From Bradyrhizobium uaiense (GTDB taxonomy: Bacteria; Pseudomonadota; Alphaproteobacteria; Rhizobiales; Xanthobacteraceae), in NCBI RefSeq assembly GCF_010811875.1, contig NZ_VKHP01000088.1:1-32817 (forward strand): a stretch of 32,817 bases of DNA, read 5' to 3'. Both the position numbers and the translations under genes were made by a program. The notes under the pieces are model-generated. The model saw only the letters and a program-made list of their open reading frames with translations. It searched no databases and had not been told where the DNA came from. Below are positions 1 through 6,682 of this stretch, in pieces (position 1 is the stretch's first letter; each line of letters starts with the position of its first letter).

Positions 1-10
1 AATACTGTCG

Positions 11-1091
11 ATGTCGCTACCGCGACCGAGTCCAAGATGTGACGCAGCGAGAGGCTGTGTCGTCGCACTATGCGCTTACTTGGTTAGTGTATTCATTATT
101 TCCACCGTCATCCTTCCAGCGCAGGCACAGAGCAGTCACGACTCGAGCGAAGCGGTGACAGTTTATCCTAGCCCCCTATGGGGAACGAGAGCTCTCGCCT
201 CTGGATATCAATCGCAAGATCACCGAGCCCTCATGGATAGTCGATGCCCCAGTATTAGCGATTGCGTTCGACTACCCTTCAGGCGCGTGCGACGAACAGT
301 GCCGGCGTCTCGTGTCGACAACGTTGGCAGAAAGTCTGAACTCATGGCGCCATCTTTGCCTGCGCTGCAATCCCGGCCTCTTTGCCGTCCTCGTGGACGA
401 TCGGTACGTCTATCTGGAAGAAACAATGTACAGGCCCCTATCGGATCACGAGAGGAGCTTGTCTAGCCGGCTCTTGGACGCTCACAAGGCTCTGATATCG
501 CTCGACAACAGTCGCCCCGCCCCGAACGGTCAAATCATCGGCAGCTATGTGCGCATTGACCGGGGCAATCCTACCGTCTCCGATCTGTGTACGAGCAATC
601 TTGGCGCCTTTCGATCGATGTGGCCAGGATTATTGCAATCGGCAGCATGCCCATCACCAAACGAGACAGACCGGAAACCTCCACACCTACAGGTAGCATT
701 TACGCACGGAATGGTTTGTGGAACCGATGCAGATATCGCCTGCGGTACGCCCGGCTCCCGGATCGACCTTACGCTCTCGCGCGCATCATATGTCGTCAGG
801 GAGGTGACCATTTCAAAGAAAGTGCCGATCGTCGTTCATGTTCTTGGCGACGTCGGTTCCCCTCAGCGATACGATCTAACTTCAGTACTTCTTCATGAGA
901 TTGGCCACTTCCTCGGCATTGATCACTTTAATCCCGCTCAACGGCCGGCGAGATTTCCGGCGGCACTGCTCGGGATATACAAAGACGACTTCTGCCTTTC
1001 TCCAACGGAGATAATGATGATGAACAGCCGCGCAGATGAAACTTGGCCCTATGCACTCAGAGTCCAGCATGGGCTGCGCAGGCGGAGGTAG
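11..1091 (+). pseudogene. Secreted matrixin-like zinc metalloprotease, frameshifted after the signal peptide
   Basis: Two reading frames together make one secreted protease. The first (from ATG 11) encodes a hydrophobic signal peptide ending in an Ala-x-Ala type site (LPAQAQS) around residue 40. The rest continues in the next frame, where the coding sense is clear from about base 170 (YGERELSPLDINRK) to the stop at 1091. The zinc motif HEIGHFLGIDH (HExxHxxGxxH, bases 894-926) is intact, and IMMMN about 30 residues later fits a Met-turn. This is the metzincin/matrixin pattern; the substrate is unknown. The join falls in a run of five C at 172-176, and removing one C restores a continuous protein. 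Within the second frame the first possible start is a GTG at 312, which would lose the signal peptide. It may be a true pseudogene or a one-base sequencing error. The next gene starts right after its stop. Confidence 0.75.
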
Positions 1092-1092
1092 C

Positions 1093-1587
1093 ATGTCTGG
1101 CGCAATAAAACCAAAGTACTTGAATAGAATGACAGTGATCTATGTGAGCGTCATCGCTGTTGTGGGATTGATTGCGTATCTGCTGATTGAACAGAAGCCG
1201 GTCCAATTGCCTAAGCCGAACATCGACAATGCTCCAGAAAAAGCTCTCGATCTCGTCACGGACATGATCAAGCTGCTAGAGACACTGGCAACCGGGCTTT
1301 TCGCTGCTTGCATCTGGCTTTTGAGAAGGCCCTTGCGCGACGATCGCGAGTTCGTCGAGCGGGCTGTCTTGGTGCTGGCGACGATCACGGCGCTCGGCGT
1401 TTCAATGTATTTCGGATTCGTCGCCTTCGACGGATGTCTTCATTTGCTCTCAGCCAAGACCTTTGACGCTCAATTGGACCCGGTGTGGTGGCCTCAGACC
1501 TTACAGTACTATTGCTTCGTAGGAGGGGTCTTCTTGCTCGGTATGGCTTGTCTGCGGTCGTTGAATGTCTCGATCACAAAGGAATAG
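1093..1587 (+). CDS. Four-helix inner-membrane protein of unknown function
   Basis: The 164-residue protein begins at ATG 1093, preceded by GGAGGT at a good distance; an upstream start at 1036 in the same frame lies inside the protease gene and is less likely. I see four hydrophobic segments: about residues 15-32, 55-75, 85-108 and 130-152. A short polar loop with prolines follows the first, and an Arg-rich loop (RRPLRDDRE) separates the second and third. I recognise no family. It starts immediately after the metalloprotease stop and ends about ten bases before the next gene, so the three genes probably form one transcript. It could be a partner or immunity-like membrane factor for the secreted proteins, but that is only inference from position. 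Confidence 0.7.
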   Translation: MSGAIKPKYLNRMTVIYVSVIAVVGLIAYLLIEQKPVQLPKPNIDNAPEKALDLVTDMIKLLETLATGLFAACIWLLRRPLRDDREFVERAVLVLATITALGVSMYFGFVAFDGCLHLLSAKTFDAQLDPVWWPQTLQYYCFVGGVFLLGMACLRSLNVSITKE

Positions 1588-1596
1588 GCGTCATTG

Positions 1597-2172
1597 ATGA
1601 AGATCGCATTGCTGGTAGCGCTCGCCATTATTATTCCGACTTCGGTTCATGCTGAAGATCGCGACTGCCGCAATCGGGCTCGTGGTGCAGCAACAGCAGC
1701 TGCAAGCAAGGTCGAGAGCAGTCAGAGCGTCAAAATACCTCTCTCTAGGTGGCGCTCAGTTATCGAAGAGATCGCGTCTGAGGTCTGCAAAGTGGCACCT
1801 GCGCGCGCAGGCCTGACCGCCGAGCAGATGGCCGCAGCGGCCGCGGACAAGTTTTTTTCGTCGGCGGTTCAGTTAGGAGCGGCTCCCGAAGTCCAATCAA
1901 TCGTTGCCCATTTGGTTGATGGAACGGGCGGGCTTGCAAGATCGACGAGGACGGGCGTCGTTTCGGCGTCGTGCCCAAGCAGATCGAAAACTATTGATGT
2001 TGAGATTGGTGGATCGACGGTTGGTAAGTGCGGCAACCGTTTCCTTTTACTCGCAGGGCCCGCGATCATACGTTTCCTTCGATCGGGCAATGTCATCTGC
2101 CAGGGCAACATGCAAGTTGATCCTGAAAAGGAGCAGACGTGTGGGTGCGATGCTAGAGCGCTTTCATGTTGA
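1597..2172 (+). CDS. Secreted Cys-containing hypothetical protein, 3' end probably altered by an IS
   Basis: The protein opens with a clear Sec signal peptide (basic start, hydrophobic core LLVALAIIIPTS, cleavage near VHAED) and is exported. ATG 1597 is chosen; a TTG three bases upstream is also possible, with AAGGA further 5'. The mature part is Ala-rich, helical in character, and has several Cys (CRNRAR, EVCKVA, SASCPS, GKCGN, VICQGN, TCGC), suggesting disulfides in the periplasm. I recognise no family. The last residues (ARALSC) and the stop are encoded by DNA that resembles the start of the adjacent IS5-like element, so the natural C-terminus may be lost. It is the last gene of the protease operon. 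Confidence 0.65.
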   Translation: MKIALLVALAIIIPTSVHAEDRDCRNRARGAATAAASKVESSQSVKIPLSRWRSVIEEIASEVCKVAPARAGLTAEQMAAAAADKFFSSAVQLGAAPEVQSIVAHLVDGTGGLARSTRTGVVSASCPSRSKTIDVEIGGSTVGKCGNRFLLLAGPAIIRFLRSGNVICQGNMQVDPEKEQTCGCDARALSC

Positions 2173-2540
2173 CTCTGTCGGCCGTGAACAAGGCTCTAAG
2201 CGATTGAGCGGGAGTCTGTTTTCGGGTTTTGGAGGCATTTGAGATTGCAGGGATTTGGGGCTTGAGGCTTCCAAACCCTGCAAATTGGTTTTGGATTTCC
2301 TTTTGCTGCGGGCCATGATTCTGTGGTGCATCGGAGAAGACGATGCGACCGAAGAAGCACAAGACCACGGGATCGAATGACCTGTTCCGGGCACGGCTGG
2401 ATCAGATCATCAACATGAAGCACGAGCTGGCTCTGCTCGCCGCCAAGGTCGATTGGGACTGGATCGACGGCGAGATCGCTCCGCTCTACAGCGAGAACGG
2501 CCGGCCGGGCATCGAGACCCGCTTCATGACCCCGCCAGTA
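2150..2540 (+). mobile_element. Left end of an IS5-type insertion sequence with truncated transposase
   Basis: From 2343 the plus strand encodes about 62 residues characteristic of the N-terminus of rhizobial IS5-family transposases: a basic MRPKKHK start, then the segments DLFRARLDQIIN, WDWIDGEIAPLYS and GRPGIETRFM. Homology stops abruptly after RFM at about 2529, where the family continues with a hydrophobic helix; here it reads TPPVASPTR and stops. The roughly 190 bases before the start codon contain no gene and are probably the left non-coding end of the element, beginning near 2150 inside the preceding gene. The exact terminal inverted repeat cannot be fixed without the other end, which is missing. 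The element is dead. Confidence 0.7.
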
Positions 2541-2571
2541 GCCTCGCCCACGCGTTGAGAGAGCCCGTCCC

Positions 2572-2874
2572 GTGCCAGACACCCCCAAGACCGAAACACC
2601 GCACTCGCGGCCCGCACTGCGGCTTGTCAGCGCGAAACAGGAGCCGCTGCGCTGCCCCGCCGCCGGCCGCGATGCCGAAAATGAGAAGATGCTTTGCTTC
2701 TACTTCAACCGGCGCGTGACCGACGACGAGATGCGGTGCCTTCACGCGGTCATGCGGCAGGCGGCGGCCTACTCGCCGTTCATCGACGGCCAGCCCGGCA
2801 AGCAAACGACCGAAGTCTCGGAACAGGCGGGCGGCGGCAGTGCTGCGGCGTTACCTGCCTATGCGCGAGATTGA
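2572..2874 (+). CDS. Small hypothetical protein between IS fragments
   Basis: A 100-residue reading frame starts at GTG 2572, with GAGAGAG a short distance upstream. The N-terminal 35 residues are polar and Pro-rich; the middle (KMLCFYFNRRVTDDEMRCLHAVMRQAAAYSPF) looks like a folded helical segment, and the tail is Gly/Ala-rich and low in complexity. I recognise no family. It sits directly against the truncated IS5 fragment, so it could be cargo or the remains of a larger protein. The coherent middle section is the main reason for treating it as coding. Confidence 0.4.
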   Translation: MPDTPKTETPHSRPALRLVSAKQEPLRCPAAGRDAENEKMLCFYFNRRVTDDEMRCLHAVMRQAAAYSPFIDGQPGKQTTEVSEQAGGGSAAALPAYARD

Positions 2875-3172
2875 CGGTCGCTGAGAAAAATCCCGCCCTC
2901 AGGCCTCGTTCACGCGGTGCGAGCTGATCAACGGGTCAATTACGAGAGTATCGATTTGGCTCTGCCGAAGCACATCGACCATAGCGGTGGCGTTCTCTCC
3001 ACCACCTGAGCTCGCCCCCGCGTTTCGGCCCGAGAATAACCTCCATATGCTGGCCGCCGTCCAGCCACAGCCGCCCACGGATAGCACAGGCCGTAGTGTT
3101 GCATGGCTGCGGCGATCCGGCGGTCGAGCTCGTCCATGGGATCTTCGCCGTTCCAGAGCGAACCCACACGCC

Positions 3173-3283
3173 ATGCGTCAGGGTCGCGAAACAGTCGAGC
3201 ATCCGTTCGGCACCATGGCCCGCATGGGAGCGACACACTTCCTGACCAAAACGCTCCCGAAAGTGGCGGCCGAAACGGCGCTC
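3173..3283 (+). pseudogene. Transposase C-terminal fragment (DDE family, IS5/IS1182-like)
   Basis: About 37 residues match the well-known tail of IS5/IS1182-type DDE transposases: RQGRETVEHPFGT, containing the catalytic-Glu-proximal VEHPFGT segment, then ARMGATHFLTKTLPKVAAETAL. The family normally continues into a helix ending the protein; here it passes straight into an unrelated DUF1330-like sequence. The piece is not long enough to say whether it belongs to the IS5-like fragment at 2343, although the order and strand would allow it to be the 3' remnant of the same element with the middle deleted. Confidence 0.6.
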
Positions 3284-3292
3284 TACGGCGTC

Positions 3293-3531
3293 GCCCTCCA
3301 GGAGGTGCTTCGCAAATACGGCGCGAAATTTCTGGTGTGCGGCGGCACATTCGAGGCGGTGGAAGGCACGGCGCGCAGCCGCAGCATAGTGCTTGAGTGC
3401 AAGGATTATGTGACCGCGCTCGCCTGCTACCGGTCGCCCGAATATGCCAAGACGAAGGCATGCGCGCGGGCGCCGTAGACATCGACATCATCGTAATCGA
3501 AGGCGACGACGGACCGCAGCCGACGGACTGA
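3293..3531 (+). pseudogene. DUF1330-family protein remnant, frameshifted and 5'-truncated
   Basis: The sequence encodes the core of a DUF1330 (dimeric alpha/beta barrel, about 95 residues) protein: LRKYGAKFLVCGGTFEAVEG, then IVLECKDYVTALACYRSPEY. The N-terminal strand of the family is missing, replaced by the transposase tail. Around 3455-3465 the frame shifts by one base; after the shift the expected C-terminus continues (AGAVDIDIIVIEGDDGPQP) to a stop at 3529-3531. There is no start codon of its own. The family has no firmly established reaction, and this copy is non-functional. Confidence 0.65.
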
Positions 3532-3569
3532 TCGCCTCTCCCGCGCGCCCTTTCGGCGTTGGCCCACGC

Positions 3570-3800
3570 CAAGGGGCGCCACCCATGGATCGAGCGCGCC
3601 CGTGCCAATCTCGTTGCCTCGTTTGCCAGCGGAGTCGCGAAGGATGAGGCGGCGGTACGGCCGGCAATCACTTCACCCTGGTCCAACGGACAAACTGAAG
3701 GTCAGATCACGCGCCTCAAGCTCGTCCGACGTCAAATGTACGAATGTACGGCCGCGGTAAAATAGATCTGCTTCAGGCTAGGCTAATCGGTGCAGAATAG
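3570..3800 (+). pseudogene. ISL3-family transposase C-terminal remnant
   Basis: The C-terminal end of an ISL3-type transposase is recognisable: FASGVAKDEAAV, then WSNGQTEGQITRLKLVRRQMY, the most conserved tail motif of the family. The frame then breaks at a perfect 8-base tandem duplication (aatgtacg at 3735-3742 and 3743-3750). Without one copy the protein would run on through YGRGKIDLLQARLIGAE to the stop at 3798-3800, which is how these transposases usually end. The 3' flank (ctgcaccacacttagcgtca onward, about 3808) resembles the terminal region of such elements. The N-terminal three-quarters are absent. Confidence 0.75.
3735..3750. repeat. Perfect 8-bp tandem duplication inside the ISL3 remnant
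   Basis: Two adjacent identical copies of aatgtacg occur at 3735-3742 and 3743-3750. The extra eight bases shift the frame of the transposase tail by two. A single copy would restore the conserved C-terminus. Confidence 0.9.
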
Positions 3801-4371
3801 TCGGCGCTGCACCACACTTAGCGTCAGAGCCAAATTTGCAAGCCGATTGACACCTTAGATCAGCTAGATAGTCATTTGGGGCGGCATCAAAACCGCGAGT
3901 TGAGCGAAGTCTTGCCCGTTCACGACGAGCTTTCGTCGAAACGTCAGTTTTCAATGAAGATCGCACTTCTGATTTATGGTCGAACCTGCCGTGAGAATAG
4001 CTGCGACACGAAGCCATTCGTACACCAACTCGGTTATACGGTGTTGGGTTTGCGACACCGGCGCCGACACGCTCGCTGGAGCGGCAGAACACGCCAGAGC
4101 CTGCCGGCAGCCGTTCTTCAAGGAAAATCAGAAGCCAAGCGCGCTTTGAATGCCGATGGCACGGCCGTTGCTATTGGAGGCGACGATAGTCAGCGAAGCC
4201 GCGACGCGCATTCAGACAGGATGGGAAAACCATGCTCACAGCGTCTCTAAAACGGACCCTGTACAGAGTACCGAGCGTGCGACAGCTACCGTACTCGCCC
4301 AATAGGGCGATCCATTGATCGGATGGGACGACGCTCAGGCAAAGCGCGCGCTAGCGAACTGGAGAGTTGAA
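3801..4371. other. 571-bp stretch without a convincing gene; possible short upstream peptide
   Basis: The first bases are probably the ISL3 right end. A frame from ATG 3954 begins like a protein N-terminus (MKIALLIYGRTC) but degenerates into Arg-rich text after about 30 residues, suggesting a truncated gene start. At 4232-4318 a 28-codon frame (MLTASLKRTLYRVPS...) has AGGATGGG upstream of its ATG, and its stop overlaps a TTG codon in frame with the following methyltransferase. It could be a translational-coupling leader or an old N-terminus; I cannot decide which. Confidence 0.3.
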
Positions 4372-5061
4372 ATGACTGCAACCCTAACCGTATCGCCGCG
4401 GCGCCAAACGTCCGATGTAGACGCAATGATCGCTGACCTCCGGTCGTGTGAACACCCGCACGATGTGGAAGTGTGCGGGATGCTGTTGCACATTCTCCCT
4501 GGCGTTCTGTCGCCACGCCTGAGTCACGCTCCCGACGCCTTGATATCCAAGTGGCACATCCCATCTGGAGCGACAGTATTAGATCTAGGATGCGGATCAG
4601 GCGTGTTGGGGCTGGCGGCACTCCGCGCTGGGGCAGAACGCCTGGTGGCTCTCGACATTAATCCGCAAGCCGTTCTCACCACAAAGACAAACATCGAGCG
4701 GTTAGGTTATTCCGATCACGCAGAAGTGCGCCTCAGTGACATTTATTCTGCGCTACAGCCTAAAGAAAAGTGCGACGTTATTCTGTTTGCCGCCCCGTAC
4801 TGGAACCGAAAAGCAAAGGACGACCTGGAGCGCTCTTGCTTTGACGAAGGTCACAGTGCCATGGCCGCAGCTCTGGGGGGAGCGCATAATTGGCTCAAGG
4901 CTGATAGCCTAATGTATGTCGTCTTTTCTGATCAGGGAGATATCGGGCGCGTCCTGAACGTGATCGATGACAGTAAGCTGCGCGTTAGAAACATGCATAT
5001 TTTCCGACCATCGATTGAAGGGGGGCACATTCGTATCATCTGGGAGCTCACGGTTCGGTGA
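4372..5061 (+). CDS. Class I SAM-dependent methyltransferase
   Basis: The 229-residue protein starts at ATG 4372, with GGAGAG six bases upstream; an in-frame TTG at 4315 would add 19 residues. The Rossmann motif I is canonical (VLDLGCGSGVLGLAAL, about residues 69-84). The acidic residue ending strand 2 is in LVALDINPQ (Asp95), and motif IV reads DVILFAAPYW (135-144), resembling the NPPY loop of N-methyltransferases of the PrmC/RsmC type but with Ala-Ala-Pro-Tyr. It therefore probably transfers a methyl group from S-adenosylmethionine; the acceptor cannot be predicted. The gene looks intact although it is surrounded by broken mobile elements, and it has no obvious operon partner, so it may be cargo or the survivor of a larger cluster. 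Confidence 0.8.
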   Translation: MTATLTVSPRRQTSDVDAMIADLRSCEHPHDVEVCGMLLHILPGVLSPRLSHAPDALISKWHIPSGATVLDLGCGSGVLGLAALRAGAERLVALDINPQAVLTTKTNIERLGYSDHAEVRLSDIYSALQPKEKCDVILFAAPYWNRKAKDDLERSCFDEGHSAMAAALGGAHNWLKADSLMYVVFSDQGDIGRVLNVIDDSKLRVRNMHIFRPSIEGGHIRIIWELTVR

Positions 5062-5075
5062 AGCCTCTTCTGCCG

Positions 5076-5480
5076 TCACTCAAGGGAGGCCGGTCGATCG
5101 GATTGAATGACCTCATGACAACCCGGCAGTTGTCCAACCGCCCCGAGATCAATCTCGATGATTCCAGCCCTTGCACGCTGCGCAGGCGGTGAAGACGCCA
5201 GTTGTGGTGCGCCGCTCGAGATCGGAGCCACTACAGGTGTGATCTCGACGGAAATAAGAGCAGGCGCAGCATCTCCGCCCAGTCGCCCCTGGCGCGCTTG
5301 TCGATGCCAGGTGAACAGCCGGCTATGAGCCACCCCGTGTCGGCGTGCCACCCCGCAGACCGTCTCGCCGGGCTGCAAGGTCTCTTCGACAAGGCGGACC
5401 TTCTCATCGTAACTCCATCGCCGCCGACGCTCACCTTCAGTCTTCGCATGTTCTGGTTCTCCCAGGAAGTCTATAAGGGC
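5076..5480 (-). pseudogene. IS66-family accessory transposase TnpA fragment
   Basis: Reading the minus strand from about 5480, the frame gives ERRRRWSYDEKVRLVEETL followed by QPGETVCGVARRHGVAHSRLFTWHRQARQGRLGG. This is the helix-turn-helix region of the small first ORF of IS66 elements. It continues to SPPAQRARAGIIEIDLGA and then loses similarity at about 5145; the remaining residues (VGQLPGCHEVIQ...) are not from the family. Upstream there is no proper start. The neighbouring tnpB and tnpC genes are absent, so this is a relic. Confidence 0.75.
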
Positions 5481-5559
5481 CGCACCACAAACCGATTTGA
5501 CACATTCGAAGCGCTGTCACGCTTCCTCATCGAATGCGTCGGCAAGGAAAAGCCTTCGT

Positions 5560-5935
5560 GAGTCTAACACCGCAGATGAAGAAGCCGTTGAAGGCGGCAA
5601 CTCGCCATGCGACATCGAAGCTGCCTTGAACAAGAAAGGCGGCGCCTGGAACGCCTCGACCATTGACGGTAGCCGCAAGCGCTTGAACGGCATCCTTCAG
5701 AATGAGCTGTACGCCGGGCGCATCATCGGGAACCGCCAAAGGTTCATCAAAGGCCCGGAGACCGGCAAGCGAATCAGCCGCGAAAACCCGCGCGAGCAGT
5801 GGATGACTGCTGAGGCAAAAGATCTGCACGCGCATGAAGGAAACCGGTCTCTGTGATAACCGGCGCACGGTGCCGCGCGAAGCGATGAAGCCACGGTTCT
5901 AAAGGGCATCAAGGCGATACTCGCGGTCTGCTGAG
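5560..5935 (+). pseudogene. Serine site-specific recombinase remnant (Recombinase and zinc-ribbon parts)
   Basis: The plus strand encodes the recombinase domain of a large serine recombinase: SPCDIEAALNKKG, GGAWNASTIDGSRKRLNGIL, QNELYAGRIIGNRQRFIKGP and GKRISRENPREQW (about 5605-5805). It then jumps to a piece of the zinc-ribbon region in another frame (LCDNRRTVPREAM, about 5850-5895), which shifts again to VLKGIKAILAV before a stop near 5933. The catalytic N-terminal domain is missing, and several residues normally found between LNKKG and GGAW have been lost. There are at least two frame changes. It once mediated integration or excision of a mobile element, which fits the insertion-rich neighbourhood. 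Confidence 0.7.
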
Positions 5936-5936
5936 A

Positions 5937-6123
5937 TCACGCGTCGATTTCTTCAAGCTCGGCGATACGCTTGTGCAGCGCGGCGACTTGGCGGCGCAGC
6001 TTCCATATCTCGTCGCCGGCCCAATAGGCGCCGCGCTGGGCGATTTCCTTGCGAAACGTCGTCCGCTTCCGCGATCTCGCGGCGGATGACGCTGTCAAAG
6101 GCTTCGATGATCAGGTCTCGCAC
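5937..6123 (-). pseudogene. Small coiled-coil hypothetical protein, frameshifted
   Basis: On the minus strand a GTG at 6123, preceded by AAAGGTGG, opens a frame reading VRDLIIEAFDSVIRREIAEADD. Near 6060 the sense passes to another frame, which continues FRKEIAQRGAYWAGDEIWK and LRRQVAALHKRIAELEEIDA to a stop at 5937-5939. The joined product would be about 61 residues with a C-terminal heptad-like coiled coil. The total span is one base longer than a multiple of three, as expected for a single insertion. Function unknown; it is possibly a recombinase-associated or phage-derived small gene. Confidence 0.45.
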
Positions 6124-6220
6124 GGGTTATTACCACCTTTTAGGAGCGTGCCGGGGCCATCAGATGCCGGCTTTTGCCGGCCGCATTGCTCAAATGCGTG
6201 GAGCGCTCTACGATCGTCAG

Positions 6221-6445
6221 TTACGCCTTCGGCAAACTGCCGGCGCGCAAGATGGCTTCGCATCTTGCTCGGACGCTTTGATGCTCGGTGTGCATGTGCA
6301 TCGAGTAGATTTCCTCAAGCCCAAGGAAGACGTCTTCAACCGCTCCGGAGCCGCGTGCATTTTCGAGATCCTTTTCGACCCACGCCAAAATCTTCAACTC
6401 TTTGGCGCAAGCTCTGTCTGCCTTCTGCTTTGTTACCGCTTTCAC
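6221..6445 (-). CDS. 74-residue hypothetical protein
   Basis: Minus-strand frame starting at GTG 6445, with GGAG about a dozen bases upstream. It encodes a charged, probably helical soluble protein (KELKILAWVEKDLENARGS, VEDVFLGLEEIYSMHMHTEH). No signal peptide or membrane segment is seen. I recognise no family. It lies 237 bases downstream of the LodA-like/diiron fusion gene on the same strand and could be the last gene of that transcript or part of the mobile-element debris. The internally consistent amphipathic pattern and start site favour a real gene. Confidence 0.45.
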   Translation of the reverse strand: MKAVTKQKADRACAKELKILAWVEKDLENARGSGAVEDVFLGLEEIYSMHMHTEHQSVRARCEAILRAGSLPKA

Positions 6446-6682
6446 TGTCGTTTTCTCCGTCGATCTTTCTGAGATCGAGATAGTCGTCCGGAGCCAGAAA
6501 TAAGCAACGACAGGCGCTCCCTCGCGCCTTTAGGCTTGCGCCTCTGGACATACGCGCGAGGACTCCGGACTTTGGGAAAAACTGTTACGCCTGCCGTACG
6601 AGGTTTGCATCACGCTCCCGTGCTTTGCCTCTGATCCAATCGATTCTGGAACGTATCGGCCTTTCGGCTCTTCTTCCCGATA
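6446..6682. other. Intergenic stretch between the fusion gene and the small hypothetical gene
   Basis: No convincing gene, terminator with T-tract or repeat was seen in these 237 bases. GC-rich short inverted segments occur near 6517-6570 but do not form a clean hairpin with a terminal T run. Confidence 0.5.

Noticed and set aside
2940..3686. 248-residue minus-strand frame across the IS debris
   Set aside because: It is antisense to recognisable transposase and DUF1330 fragments on the plus strand and is Arg/Pro-rich without domain features; only the stretch below 3172 remains unexplained.
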